The position numbers and the translations under genes are program-made. From contig JBCDDC010000005.1 of assembly GCA_039180675.1 (NCBI GenBank), positions 1 to 64,000 on the forward strand: a stretch of 64,000 nucleotides of DNA. The letters run 5' to 3'. Under the pieces are notes generated by a model, which saw only the letters and a program-made list of their open reading frames with translations, did no database searches and was not told the origin of the DNA. This DNA is from Thermohalobaculum sp039180675. Its GTDB lineage: Bacteria > Pseudomonadota > Alphaproteobacteria > Rhodobacterales > Rhodobacteraceae. The stretch's first letter is position 1. The number at the start of each line of letters is the position of its first letter. Positions 9,301 to 17,615 of this stretch are shown one piece after another.

Positions 9301-9395
9301 TCAAGACGGTGGCAGGGCACATGGTCACCCTCGACAACCGCCTGCGCGAGGAGCGGAATTTTAGGCCCAGACCCACCGACAAGGAGCAACTTTGA
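6336..9395 (+). CDS. ABC-exporter-like protein with degenerate ATPase and C-terminal cyclic-nucleotide-binding-like domain
   Basis: This encodes 1019 residues. Residues 1-320 form an exporter-type six-helix membrane domain. An ABC domain follows (about 350-850), but its ATP motifs are lost: the Walker A position reads ESRSARERQ with no GxxGxGK, the signature reads SSLPE instead of LSGGQ, Walker B is LLVLDRPLA with Arg for the catalytic Glu, and the switch His is Glu. About 280 extra residues lie between the Q-loop-like FLFNGTIGENI (about 432) and the signature position. Residues 880-1000 resemble a CRP-type cNMP domain, without the usual phosphate-binding Arg. It is inner-membrane and probably not an active pump; it may be a sensor or a pseudo-transporter. 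It is monocistronic. Confidence 0.8.
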   Translation: MDSSVFRFIWRNSMPQQFLLLAITLCYFPFLYASLEIPKLIINDAIGAETERIVIAGTEVTQVHYLFVLCFAFLGAVLVSGLIKMQMNTMKGILAERMLQKLRQQLIRRIMRFRPSYFRQTSQGELVSMVTSEAEPLGGLMGDALAQPVFQGGMMLTIMVFLFAQNPWLGLAAVALIPLQAWLIPMLQRRINLLNKERVRTVRRLSTTIGESAAGASELRITGGWRVMLNRVARQLEELFSIRLKIYRQKFFMKFINNFIAQCTPFLFFLIGGYLAIQGDLSVGALVAALAAYKDLAAPWKELLAYYNSCQDMRIRWDTITERFDPSDALGDDRLTVSGAEAERLNGPISFSDVALVEPDGSRVLENINLEIPEGASVAIESRSARERQAFAQLLSREIDPTSGEIRIGDRDLREIPQDVISLKLGVVSARPFLFNGTIGENILISLDRPDLAPDPQIAIVNAAPPNTTDPAAHRVELEHAGVRDGDELREWWHSITEVMGTDDFLLHRSLDARFSPVQRPDLAREICALRPMMAEHLAKADLADAVTVFDPEKVHPGLPIAGNLMFALPRRVISQERLARNPIFAERLRTLGLEDDVMAFARAIMALFEAVFGAGGTSHPLFHQLRTDVELFNRLLDIARRADQKGVAQLSTADRKLLLTVPFRFSTDQVNTAFPEDLEAKILDLRRSHGDRLLAESEALFARIDPGEASDQLTVLENLLYGKLLKGSKNKEQSVRKIVAEVLREHGLHKAIAHLIYDVETGIGGSSLPEFAHERIAFVRATVKRPDLLVLDRPLASHARSDRIMMRRRLRTLLPETTILFMEDEFDEGEEFDLRVRLEDGQLSSAQQRVPERDEPGMTQDLRMKMRVLETIPVFRDLERQQVRLLAFASTWFKAGPGDRVFSAGEEPDSAYVIVHGTADLHWSYAASDEDALTTFEPGRLIGDMSVIRNTRREHDLIATSDLKCLRIDGDALRSVIENDLNVALSLLKTVAGHMVTLDNRLREERNFRPRPTDKEQL

Positions 9396-9553
9396 CGGCG
9401 TTTAACTCAGGCGAAGATGAAGCCCCTCCCAACAGGCGATGTCGAGCTCAAAGGACTTGAAAGTGACGTGAAAATGGTGTGCGCGGACTTGTGATCTTGC
9501 AAGATACCAACGGTTGTTATGCTAACCCAAACCTATCGCAGAGGAATTCTCTC

Positions 9554-10285
9554 ATGCTCGGATCCTCTATCACCCCACTGGTGCTGGTCATCACCGCACT
9601 CGCATTGGCTCTGACTCCTGCCCGCGCCGAAACTGTGGGCTTTGCCGCCGAGGATGGGCTCGAGATTACCGCCGAGATCGGCGGGCCAAGCTCCGGCCCT
9701 GTGCTGGTACTTTTCCATATGGCCAGAGCAAGCCGGGGTGAGTATCGCGATATCGCGCCCAGGCTTCACGAAATGGGGTACCGCACGCTCAGCGTCGATC
9801 AGCGGTCGGGCGGTTCCTTCAACGGTGTCCGCAATGAAACGGCTGCACGAGTGGGCGGGGATCCAGGCTTTCTTGCGGCGATCCCAGATCTGGAGGCCGC
9901 CGTGACCTACGCCAGGGGCAAGATGGGTGCCGCGACGCTAGGCGTCGTTGGGTCGTCCTATTCGGCCTCCCTCGTGCTGGCGCTCGCGGGGCGTGATCCC
10001 GACTTTGCTGACGCCGTGATTTCATTTTCTCCAGGTGAGTATTTCCCGGATCGCAGCTTTGTTCGCGACGCCACCAGCGGGATCAGTACCCCGGTCTTCC
10101 TCACTGCGGCCCGATCCGAGATCAATCAGCTGGAGTCCATCGCCAACGTGATCAAGTCCGAGATTGAGGTGTTCAGGCCCGAAGGTGCCGGCAGGCACGG
10201 CGCGACAGCTTTGCTCACTGCCGACGGACCTGAATACTGGACTGCGCTGAGCGCTTTTCTTGTGACCCACCTGCCGCCGGGCTGA
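9554..10285 (+). CDS. Secreted alpha/beta hydrolase
   Basis: This encodes 243 residues, starting at the ATG at 9554 behind AGAGGAA; an in-frame upstream ATG at 9479 would break the signal peptide. Residues 1-25 are a Sec signal ending PARA-E. The body is an alpha/beta-hydrolase: LVLFHMARASRGEY (oxyanion region), the nucleophile elbow GSSYS with S135, and a late His in GAGRHGATAL. This looks like a dienelactone-hydrolase-type or esterase-type enzyme acting in the periplasm. The substrate is unknown. A 268-base gap to the left end of the relic-rich region includes no partner gene. Confidence 0.7.
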   Translation: MLGSSITPLVLVITALALALTPARAETVGFAAEDGLEITAEIGGPSSGPVLVLFHMARASRGEYRDIAPRLHEMGYRTLSVDQRSGGSFNGVRNETAARVGGDPGFLAAIPDLEAAVTYARGKMGAATLGVVGSSYSASLVLALAGRDPDFADAVISFSPGEYFPDRSFVRDATSGISTPVFLTAARSEINQLESIANVIKSEIEVFRPEGAGRHGATALLTADGPEYWTALSAFLVTHLPPG

Positions 10286-11195
10286 GCACCAATAGCGGGG
10301 TGCGACATGGCATGGAAAGACCGCTGATCACGCTTGGAGAAGCAAGTTGAGCGGTTCGCCAGCACCAGAAATTTCTGCGGGAGTTTAGAGCGGTCAAGAC
10401 GAATGGATACAAAATACTGTATGTTCCCACACCTTATAATTAACTGAGAATAAAAGAAAAACCATATCAAGATATAGCACATGCTCCGGAGTATCTATCG
10501 GTGGGTAGACCCTGCCAGGACCTACGGCTTGGTCCGTCAAATCAGTGCTTCCTGAAGGGTATGAAGACGGAGAGGGGGGCTGTGGCCCATCAAGAAAGAG
10601 AAGGAAAGAGGCCGCTGGGCCTTTCTCTATGAGATTCAAGGCCGACAGTGAGAAATGGGTCTTGATGGAGCGATCTCTGATCCGCTGCTGCGATCAGAGC
10701 AGCTGACGGTCTTAAAGTTATCATTGATGATGCGGCAGCCCTCGGTCTCGATGTAGATCTGCAGGCGGTTCCAGAAGCCAAGAAACTGCTGGATCGACAA
10801 CGCCATGAGGTGTTTTCCTTTCCAAGCCCGCCTTGGAAACAGGCGCCTCCCCTTTATGCCTTGCTGGTCGAACTTGTCGTGACTCATCTGGCGCTGGCCT
10901 GTCGATACTGCCTGGTCTGAGGTCGAAGCCTGTCCGTTTTGTTAGGCTTGAGGAAATCCGGGGTGACGTTTGAACGGTGTCTGCTTCGAACATGAACGCG
11001 GGGCGATGACGAACGAGATTTTTCCGTCCTGCTTTCAACAGACTTGCAGGATGTCATTGGTCTCGCACTGTACCATGCGCGATGGGTATCTCTTTTCGTC
11101 GAAACGTGATGGTATGATCAGTGACGCAAGGATGTTGCGACACAGGCCGCGCCGAATGGGCAGCGATGGTCACGAGCCTACCTACGGGAGAGGTG
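10286..11195. other. Gene-poor stretch with possible gene relics
   Basis: No intact gene is recognisable in these 910 bases. Around 10410-10490 the sequence is AT-rich, unlike the rest of the window. On the plus strand about 80 codons are open at 10680-10920 (contains GLKVIIDDAAALGLDVDLQA), preceded by a stop and without a start, so this could be the tail of a lost gene; I do not recognise the family. On the minus strand a 56-codon frame at 10636-10806 overlaps it. The stretch separates the divergent-history hydrolase gene from the end of the large minus-strand cluster. Confidence 0.4.
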
Positions 11196-12782
11196 TCACG
11201 CCCTGCCGCCTCTTATCGCGCCAATCACGTCATCCGAAGAGGTTATGGTTGCAACATTGGCCATCGCGTACTCGATCGAGGCGCGGTGCCAGTCGGCGTT
11301 CATGGTCGAGCAGGCATCCTGAGGCACAATCACCCGGAACCCTTTATCCGCCGCTGTCCGGGCTGTGTGCTCCACTGACATATTGGTCCAGGCGCCTGTG
11401 TTTATCAGCGTGTCGATCCCGAGATGGCGCAGGTAGCTCTCAAGCCTGGAGGTTTCCCAAGCGCTCATCGAGTGCTTTTCGACAATCAGGTCACGATCGG
11501 CGGGCTCGAGCCCTTTGACCGGCTGCACGCCCCAGGTTCCGCGAACCAGACCATTCGCGTTCTTCAGCCCCTCGAAGAGCGGCGCGGTGGTCGAGAGCGC
11601 CGGGTGGCCCGGCTCACAGACAAACCAGATGTGGATGACCGGGACCCCGGCTGCCCTGCAACTCGCCGCTAGACGCGAGGCATTGTGGACCACGTTCTGG
11701 CTCCGCGCGTGATCGGGCGCGCCACTCTCTGCGAATGCGCCGTCTTGCATGATGACGTCGTTCTGCATGTCCTGAATCAGAAGTGCCGTCCGAGATGGGT
11801 TGATCGCGAGGCCCTGAATTGGCGCTGGGTCAGGTGTGGTCGGGGACGCAACCGCAGGAGCTACCTTCGGGTCCATGAAGGGCTCATGTCTTCCGCGCGT
11901 CTTGGTCTTGATCCGGTAGAGCCCGGTGGTCGCGCATATGAAGAGCTCCGACCAATCGTCTCCGCCCCAATGGAGATTGGCGACCATCTCGGGGACGTGG
12001 ATCTCCCCCAGAAGCAGACCGTGGAAATCGTAGACCCAGATGCCGCCTGGTGCGGTCACAAAGACATTGCCATTCTCATCTGCTTTCATGCCGTCCGGCA
12101 CGCCGGCACGTCCGGATTCTTTAATGCCGCTCGCAAACACACGCCCGTTCACGAGGCGCCCGTCGTCGGCGACGTCAAACATCCGGATGTTGGCTTGGTC
12201 GGTATCGTTCACCCACATCCAGCGTTCGCAAGGGCTGAAACAGAGCCCGTTCGGTTGGGTGAACATATACCGGTCGCTGACGACCTGAGCTTCGTCACCC
12301 GGGCGATGACCGGGGAGGAGCCGGTAGACGCCCTGGAAGCCTTGCTCGACCTCCCGTTCGACACCGAACCCCGGCATCCGGCCGTAGGTCGGGTCGGTGA
12401 AATAAACCGCGCCATCCGATCGGACGCAAAGATCATTGGGGGAGTTCAACTCCTTGCCCTCAAAATGGCTCGCCAGAACCTCCCTTGACCCATCTGGCCG
12501 GAACCGGGCGACAGACGATGTGGAGTGCTCGCACACCAAAAGATTGAGGTCCGCGTCATAGGTCATCCCGTTGCCCTTGTTCGACGGGCGCATGATCTCT
12601 TCGATCTCACCATTGGGCGTCCAGCGCCTGCGCACATCCGCTGGCATGTCCGAGAAAACCAGGTGCTTCTCGACCGGATGCCAGAGCGGGCCTTCGGTGA
12701 AAGTGAAGCCTGAGCCCAATTGCGCGACCTGCGCGTTGGGATCGATGATTTCGGTGAAACGGCCATCGACAACCTTGTGCAT
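11196..12782 (-). CDS. SMP-30/gluconolactonase-isochorismatase fusion protein
   Basis: This encodes 528 residues in two domains. Residues 1-305 form an SMP-30/gluconolactonase beta-propeller with its metal ligands in FTEGPLWH, NSPNDLCV and VPDGMKADENG. After a short Pro/Ala linker, residues 330-528 form an isochorismatase-type hydrolase: D338 (LIQDMQND) and K436 (VEKHSMSAW) of the triad are present. The nucleophile Cys of the usual TNVCV motif is Ser469 (TNMSVEHTAR). The protein could couple lactone opening to amide or ether hydrolysis, if the second site is active. It is the last gene of the large minus-strand cluster, 26 bp after the MBL lactonase, and fits a ring-opening role. Confidence 0.8.
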   Translation of the reverse strand: MHKVVDGRFTEIIDPNAQVAQLGSGFTFTEGPLWHPVEKHLVFSDMPADVRRRWTPNGEIEEIMRPSNKGNGMTYDADLNLLVCEHSTSSVARFRPDGSREVLASHFEGKELNSPNDLCVRSDGAVYFTDPTYGRMPGFGVEREVEQGFQGVYRLLPGHRPGDEAQVVSDRYMFTQPNGLCFSPCERWMWVNDTDQANIRMFDVADDGRLVNGRVFASGIKESGRAGVPDGMKADENGNVFVTAPGGIWVYDFHGLLLGEIHVPEMVANLHWGGDDWSELFICATTGLYRIKTKTRGRHEPFMDPKVAPAVASPTTPDPAPIQGLAINPSRTALLIQDMQNDVIMQDGAFAESGAPDHARSQNVVHNASRLAASCRAAGVPVIHIWFVCEPGHPALSTTAPLFEGLKNANGLVRGTWGVQPVKGLEPADRDLIVEKHSMSAWETSRLESYLRHLGIDTLINTGAWTNMSVEHTARTAADKGFRVIVPQDACSTMNADWHRASIEYAMANVATITSSDDVIGAIRGGRA

Positions 12783-12808
12783 GGCTCACCCCCTTGGTTG
12801 GCGCACTC

Positions 12809-13657
12809 TCACGCCGGGAACCATTGCCGTGCCGGCAGCGTCTCGACAATCTGGCCGGGGCAGGTCATGTCGAGCCGCCCGACCACCTGTCCGTTCTGGA
12901 CCTTGGCGCCCTTGTCGTGCACCGGCAAAAGGAAGGCGAAGTTGTTCAGGAGCTTCTTCATCTGCGCCTTCTCGTTGCGCTTGGATCCGGCGTGGTTGCC
13001 GGTCACCTGAGGCTCCATGAAGTTGTTCACGCGCACGTGGTTGATGATCTGGTCGTTGAAGTCATAAATCACGTCGCCGCAGATGCAGGCGAGGCCCTCG
13101 GCGGTCTCGACGATCACGTTCATCGACCCTTCGGTATGCGCGTAGGCCGGTTCGCACCAGACGCCCGGGATAATCTCCTCAGCGCCTGAGATCTCGAGGT
13201 CGAGGAACCGGATCGCCTCCGGCTCGTAGATCCGCTCGACCAGATGCATAATGTCCGGTTTGGGGTATTGCGGGTACATGATACCGGAGACCGAAAACTC
13301 CATCTCACGGCGGTTCAGGACCACAGTCGTGTTCATCGGGAAGTGGTCATCCTTGCCCGCATGATCGATGTGAAGGTGCGTGTGGAGGATGTACCGGATG
13401 TCGCCTAGCTTGACGCCATAGCGCGCGAGTTGCTGCTCGATCATGTTGTCGTGGTACTGGTAACCTCGCATCCCAAGCGTCTCCATGATCGCGTTGTCGC
13501 GATAGCCCGTGTCGACGAGGACGGGGTACTGGCCACCGAGGATCAAGAAGCCGTAGGTTGGTACTCGGCGCGTACGACCGCAGTTATGCCCAAGAACAAG
13601 AAATGAGTTCTCGAGCTCGATATCGCCATAGTCCAGCACGTGGATTGTCAGTGCCAT
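12809..13657 (-). CDS. MBL-fold N-acyl-homoserine-lactonase-like hydrolase
   Basis: This encodes 282 residues of the metallo-beta-lactamase fold. The dinuclear zinc motif H94-x-H96-x-D98-H99 lies in ILHTHLHIDHAGKD, with a further His in AYAHTEGSM and Asp in CICGDVIYD. The length and the FLILGGQYPVLVDTG start match AiiA/AttM-type lactonases. It is probably cytoplasmic. In this cluster it more likely opens a pathway lactone than a quorum signal, but both are possible. It lies 11 bp downstream of the amidohydrolase and 26 bp before the SMP-30 fusion. Confidence 0.8.
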   Translation of the reverse strand: MALTIHVLDYGDIELENSFLVLGHNCGRTRRVPTYGFLILGGQYPVLVDTGYRDNAIMETLGMRGYQYHDNMIEQQLARYGVKLGDIRYILHTHLHIDHAGKDDHFPMNTTVVLNRREMEFSVSGIMYPQYPKPDIMHLVERIYEPEAIRFLDLEISGAEEIIPGVWCEPAYAHTEGSMNVIVETAEGLACICGDVIYDFNDQIINHVRVNNFMEPQVTGNHAGSKRNEKAQMKKLLNNFAFLLPVHDKGAKVQNGQVVGRLDMTCPGQIVETLPARQWFPA

Positions 13658-13668
13658 TTGTTCCTCCC

Positions 13669-14541
13669 TCAGATGCGATAGACCCGCGCGGCGGTGTCAT
13701 TGAAAATCGCGTCCCGCGCCTTCTTGGGCAGGTTCGCGGTGGCCGTCTGGAAAGCGGCAAAAAGCTTAGCATAGCTGGTCCAGATCTTCTCGATTGGGAA
13801 GTTCGAGCCAAACATCGCGCGCTCGGGCGTGAAGATTTTCAGAGTTTCTTTGATGACCTGCGCAATGAACGCGGGATCGTTCCGGTGGATGAAGGTCCCG
13901 AAGGCCGAGAGCTTCGTGACCACGTTTTCATTTTTGGCCAGCGCCTTCATGCCCCTGCGCCACGTGCTCCAGCCGGTTTTCGAGGTGTCCTCCGGCATCC
14001 CCGCATGTTGCAGGACAAAGGTTACATCCGGACAGGACTGAACGAGTCTGGCGGCATCGGCCATCTGATCGGAGAACACCTGAAGGTCAAAGCTCCAGTC
14101 GTGATCCGACAAAGCGCTGATGCCCTCGGCAAGCCGTGGATCTGATAACTGGTGCTGCGGTGCAAAGCGGTATTGCGGGTTCTCGTGCCAATGCAGTTGC
14201 TGGCGGAACCCCCGCAGGCGAGGATACTTTTTCAGCCTCGCCAATGTCTTTTGGATGCCTTTCCGCGTCAAATCGGCATAGCCCACGATTGCATGTGGCC
14301 ATCCGGTCTGGTTCGCCACATCTTCAACCCATGAAATCTCGTCCTCAGCCCAGTTGGGTGCCCAATTGGCCTGAACATAAACGGATTTCTCAATACCCGT
14401 CCCGGTCAGATCCTGCAGATACTCGTCGATCGGATAGTCCCGCTTGATCGATGCATAAGGTCCGAAGATCCGGGGCTTTTCGGGGCCAAGCAACCAGGGC
14501 AGGTCCTTTTGCAGCCAGATATGATGATGGGCGTCGATCAT
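13669..14541 (-). CDS. Amidohydrolase 2 family metal hydrolase (lactonase-like)
   Basis: This encodes 290 residues of the amidohydrolase-2 TIM barrel, as in L-fuconolactonase and pyrone-dicarboxylate lactonase. It begins MIDAHHHIW with the HxH metal pair; other conserved stretches are GFRQQLHW, VLQHAGMP, TKLSAFG and FGSNFPIEK with the late Asn/Asp region. It is predicted to hydrolyse a lactone or decarboxylate an aromatic or cyclic acid. The start ATG overlaps the CoxE-like stop by 4 bp. It is one of three hydrolases of lactonase type at the end of the cluster. Confidence 0.8.
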   Translation of the reverse strand: MIDAHHHIWLQKDLPWLLGPEKPRIFGPYASIKRDYPIDEYLQDLTGTGIEKSVYVQANWAPNWAEDEISWVEDVANQTGWPHAIVGYADLTRKGIQKTLARLKKYPRLRGFRQQLHWHENPQYRFAPQHQLSDPRLAEGISALSDHDWSFDLQVFSDQMADAARLVQSCPDVTFVLQHAGMPEDTSKTGWSTWRRGMKALAKNENVVTKLSAFGTFIHRNDPAFIAQVIKETLKIFTPERAMFGSNFPIEKIWTSYAKLFAAFQTATANLPKKARDAIFNDTAARVYRI

Positions 14542-15623
14542 CCCGCCTCCGCCATCGAAAGTAGATGATCGGCAATCACCGCGGTCGTGGCCCCATCGCC
14601 TAGATGATCGAGATCAGCGCGGATTGCCCGCAGCGCCTCGGTCTGAGGCGCGCCATCCGACGTCAACGGCGACAGCCAATCGAGCCGCCATGCGAGTCGC
14701 TTCAGTCGCCGGGTTGCAGCGACCATATGGTCAGGTGAGCCCCGCTCCAGCCCATCCGACAGCATCACCACTGCGGCTCCACGGAGGAAGCCTGCATAGC
14801 GCGGGACCGAAAGAAGAGTGTCCAGCGCCTCCCCGATCCGGGTGCCGCCATCGATATCGGCAATCAGAGCTGAGGCCCGTTCGAGCGCCCGACCTGCATC
14901 GGGGGTTCGCAAAGCTGGTGTGATGCGGGTCAGCCGGGTGCCGAGCGTGAATACCTCTAGCCTCTCCGCCGTCCGCCTCAGTGCATGCGCCAGCCGGAGC
15001 GCGCTGTCGGTGCGTTCCTTCATCGAGCCTGACACGTCAATCAGCAGCACGATCTTGCGCTGGCGTGTCTGGCGTCGGCGCCATGGCAGGCTCAGAACTT
15101 CGCCATCGCGATGCGCCGCATCACGGAGGGCACGGCGCAGGTCCAGCACGCGACCGTGTCGTGCCCGTCGCAGGCGCCGAGAGACGCGCCTGGGCAGCCG
15201 ATTAGCTCCCTCGCGCCTTAACGCCGCCAATGCGGTTTCGGGCTGATCTGCCAGTGCTCTACGCCCAAGGCGTTCCGCGGCAGTCGCGGCTTCGCCGGGG
15301 TCATCCGAAGGCTCTGCTGCAATCTCCTCAGTCCTCCCCGTCGCTTCATGGGCCTCAGCCTCCTCCTCGTCCGCAGGAGCGGCCTGCGGTAGAACGGCGC
15401 CTAGGAAATGCGCGTTGAAGAGTTGGTCAAAGTCGTCACGACGATCAGGTGGGATCGCCAACAATGCCAGCGCCGCGCGACGGATATCGCCGATGTCACG
15501 TGGTCCGAGAAGACCAACCGCTTCGACAAATCCCATCGTCTGGTCTGGCGAGACCGAGAAGTTATTTGTGCGGAGAAGCGCCGGGAAGCTCACCAGGGGA
15601 CGGGCGGCAATTGGGAGCGTCAT
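14538..15623 (-). CDS. coxE: VWA-domain protein, CoxE-like molybdoenzyme maturation factor
   Basis: This encodes 361 residues. The C-terminal half is a von Willebrand A domain with the MIDAS motif DVSGSMKERTD and a later MLSDGLERG strand. The N-terminal half is helical and acidic or Arg-rich. CoxE works with the AAA+ ATPase CoxD to insert or activate the metal cofactor of CO dehydrogenase and related Mo hydroxylases. The 4-bp overlaps with both the MoxR gene upstream and the amidohydrolase downstream mark one operon. A second CoxE-like protein is encoded at 43846-45096, so this one is probably dedicated to the Mo hydroxylase just upstream. Confidence 0.8.
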   Translation of the reverse strand: MTLPIAARPLVSFPALLRTNNFSVSPDQTMGFVEAVGLLGPRDIGDIRRAALALLAIPPDRRDDFDQLFNAHFLGAVLPQAAPADEEEAEAHEATGRTEEIAAEPSDDPGEAATAAERLGRRALADQPETALAALRREGANRLPRRVSRRLRRARHGRVLDLRRALRDAAHRDGEVLSLPWRRRQTRQRKIVLLIDVSGSMKERTDSALRLAHALRRTAERLEVFTLGTRLTRITPALRTPDAGRALERASALIADIDGGTRIGEALDTLLSVPRYAGFLRGAAVVMLSDGLERGSPDHMVAATRRLKRLAWRLDWLSPLTSDGAPQTEALRAIRADLDHLGDGATTAVIADHLLSMAEAG

Positions 15624-16501
15624 GCGGCCTCCCCTGGAAGCAACTCCTCCAAGCGTGGGGCAAGATAGGCGAGGTCATCCTGATCCTTGAGAGCCACTCC
15701 GATGGACCGTCTGAATGCGTCTGGCCAAGGGGTCCCTTGATCTGCCAGAAGCGTTGCCGCCTCCGCCCATTCGACCGTCTCCGCGACGCCGGGCGGCTTG
15801 ACCAGCGGTTCCGATCTTATGAGCCCGACCGAGGCCACCACGGCGTCAGCCGTTGCCTGCGCGACTGAAGAGGCCCGGATCATCACGATCTCCGCCTCCA
15901 GCGCCGGACCCGGATAGTCGATCCAGTGGTACACACACCGGCGCCTCAACGCTTCGTGCAGTTCGCGGGTTCGGTTCGACGTCAGGACAACGATGGGATG
16001 GTTGTGCGCCCGCACGGTCCCGGTCTCTGGAATTGAGATCGTAAAATCTGAGAGGAACTCGAGTAGGAACGCCTCGAACTCATGATCCGCGCGATCGATC
16101 TCGTCGATAAGGAGCAACGTTCCGTCGGGATCCCGCAAGGCGTCAAGCAGCGGACGCGCGAGCAAGTATTCGTCCGAATAGATGTTGATATACGCATCGC
16201 CCGCCTGCCGGATGGCGAGCATCTGGCGCGGATAGTTCCACTCGTAGAGCGCGGCCGATGCGTCGATCCCTTCAAAACACTGAAGGCGGATCACCCGGCG
16301 TGAGAGGACCGATCCGATCGCCTTGGCGGCTTCCGTCTTGCCGACCCCGGGAACCCCCTCAAGAAGGAGAGGTTTGCCGAGTGCGAGGGCAAGATACGAA
16401 GCAGTCGCCAGCCCATCATCCGACAGATATTGCGCGCCGATCAACGCTTGGCGGAGCGCCTCCGCCGACGCGATACCCCCGATATTGGCCTTCACCGCCA
16501 T
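15620..16501 (-). CDS. coxD: MoxR-family AAA+ ATPase, CoxD-like
   Basis: This encodes 293 residues of a MoxR AAA+ ATPase: Walker A GVPGVGKTEAAKAI, Walker B LLLIDEIDRAD, sensor 1 TSNRTREL, and the CoxD-typical insert LQCFEGIDASAALYEWNYPRQ. It should use ATP hydrolysis to remodel and mature the neighbouring molybdenum hydroxylase together with CoxE, which it overlaps by 4 bp. It follows the large-subunit C-terminal gene after 91 bp. A close paralogue is at 41674-42597. Confidence 0.85.
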   Translation of the reverse strand: MAVKANIGGIASAEALRQALIGAQYLSDDGLATASYLALALGKPLLLEGVPGVGKTEAAKAIGSVLSRRVIRLQCFEGIDASAALYEWNYPRQMLAIRQAGDAYINIYSDEYLLARPLLDALRDPDGTLLLIDEIDRADHEFEAFLLEFLSDFTISIPETGTVRAHNHPIVVLTSNRTRELHEALRRRCVYHWIDYPGPALEAEIVMIRASSVAQATADAVVASVGLIRSEPLVKPPGVAETVEWAEAATLLADQGTPWPDAFRRSIGVALKDQDDLAYLAPRLEELLPGEAA

Positions 16502-16592
16502 AGCGCGTTCCTCGCCTCTGCGCTTTGCAATAGAAGGTGGAGCATCGTGCGCTTAACACCCCGCAGGGCTTTGGATGGAAGCACTCGGCACA

Positions 16593-17615
16593 TCAGTGCC
16601 GTCCCTGCGGCCGGGCGCCGCCATTGCTGCGGAGCCCGCGCAGAACCTTCTCGGGCGTTATCGGCAGGCTGTCGCAACGCACGCCGACCGCGTTGTAGAC
16701 CGCATTTGCAATCGCAGGCAGAACCGGGTTCGCGCACATCTCCCCCGGCCCTTTACCACCGTACGGTGCGTCCTGCGCCGGCCGTTCCAGGATCGAGATG
16801 TGGTGTGGAACCGCGTCCCCTGGTCCCGGTTGGAGATACTGGTTGAAGTCTTCCGGACCGTGAGCCCTGTCTGGATAGTTAGGTTCCGTCGTCTCGTAAA
16901 GCGCATGGCTTACGCCCATCCACGCGCCGCCTATCAACTGCTGCTCGACAAGCTTGGGGTTCAATGCTCGACCGACCTCATAGGCTGAGTTGATCTGGGT
17001 GACCTCCACCTCTCCCGTTTCATCATCCACGGTCAGATCGACCACCAACGCCGCATGCGCGAAGCAGGAAACCGGTGTCATTTCGCCGGTCTCCGGATCG
17101 ACATCTGACATCGGCACAAGGAAGATGCCGCGGCCCGCGAGCGTTCGTCCCTGACGGAACTGCGCGGCCTGTGCGGTCTCCTCCACCGTGATCGACCGCG
17201 AGGGCGCCCCCTTCACGTGGATGTTGCCCCGGCCATCCGTCATCAGGTCAGAGGGATTGACCTCTAGCTCCTCAGCGGCCGCTTCCAGCATCTGGGTCCG
17301 AGCTTCTGTTGCTGCCCGGATCACCGCGTTCCCCATCCGATGCGTGCCCCGAGACGCGAAGGATCCCATGTCGTGTGGGCCGGTATCGGAATCCGCCGTG
17401 TCCACGTAGACATCCTCGATCGGGACACCGAGCGCCTCCGCCGCGATCTGCCTTGTGACCGATTTCATCCCCTGCCCAAGGTCGATTGCCGAAAGGGCGA
17501 CTTTGAACTTCCCGTCGGGGGTCGAGTGAACGAGCGCCTGGCTTGGGTCGCCGCCCAGGTTCATCCCGATTGGGTAGTTGATCGCCGCAAACCCGCGTCC
17601 CGCGTGCAATGTCAT
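16593..17615 (-). CDS. Molybdenum hydroxylase large subunit, C-terminal half
   Basis: This encodes 340 residues matching the second half of xanthine-dehydrogenase-family molybdopterin subunits. It contains the cofactor loop SAIDLGQGMKS, the SFASRGTHRMGNA stretch, and near the end KGPGEMCANP with the conserved active-site Glu. The N-terminal half of the enzyme is a separate gene upstream whose stop overlaps this ATG by 4 bp (ATGA). I infer the two chains fold together into one active large subunit. Key motifs are intact in both halves, which argues against decay. A programmed frameshift joining them is an alternative. Confidence 0.8.
   Translation of the reverse strand: MTLHAGRGFAAINYPIGMNLGGDPSQALVHSTPDGKFKVALSAIDLGQGMKSVTRQIAAEALGVPIEDVYVDTADSDTGPHDMGSFASRGTHRMGNAVIRAATEARTQMLEAAAEELEVNPSDLMTDGRGNIHVKGAPSRSITVEETAQAAQFRQGRTLAGRGIFLVPMSDVDPETGEMTPVSCFAHAALVVDLTVDDETGEVEVTQINSAYEVGRALNPKLVEQQLIGGAWMGVSHALYETTEPNYPDRAHGPEDFNQYLQPGPGDAVPHHISILERPAQDAPYGGKGPGEMCANPVLPAIANAVYNAVGVRCDSLPITPEKVLRGLRSNGGARPQGRH

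Noticed and set aside
8109..9389. Minus-strand frame of 426 codons opposite the ABC-like gene
   Set aside because: Antisense shadow; the plus-strand product has transporter and cNMP-domain patterns over this range.
11685..12488. Plus-strand frame of 267 codons opposite the SMP-30 fusion
   Set aside because: No family pattern; the minus strand holds a clear beta-propeller.
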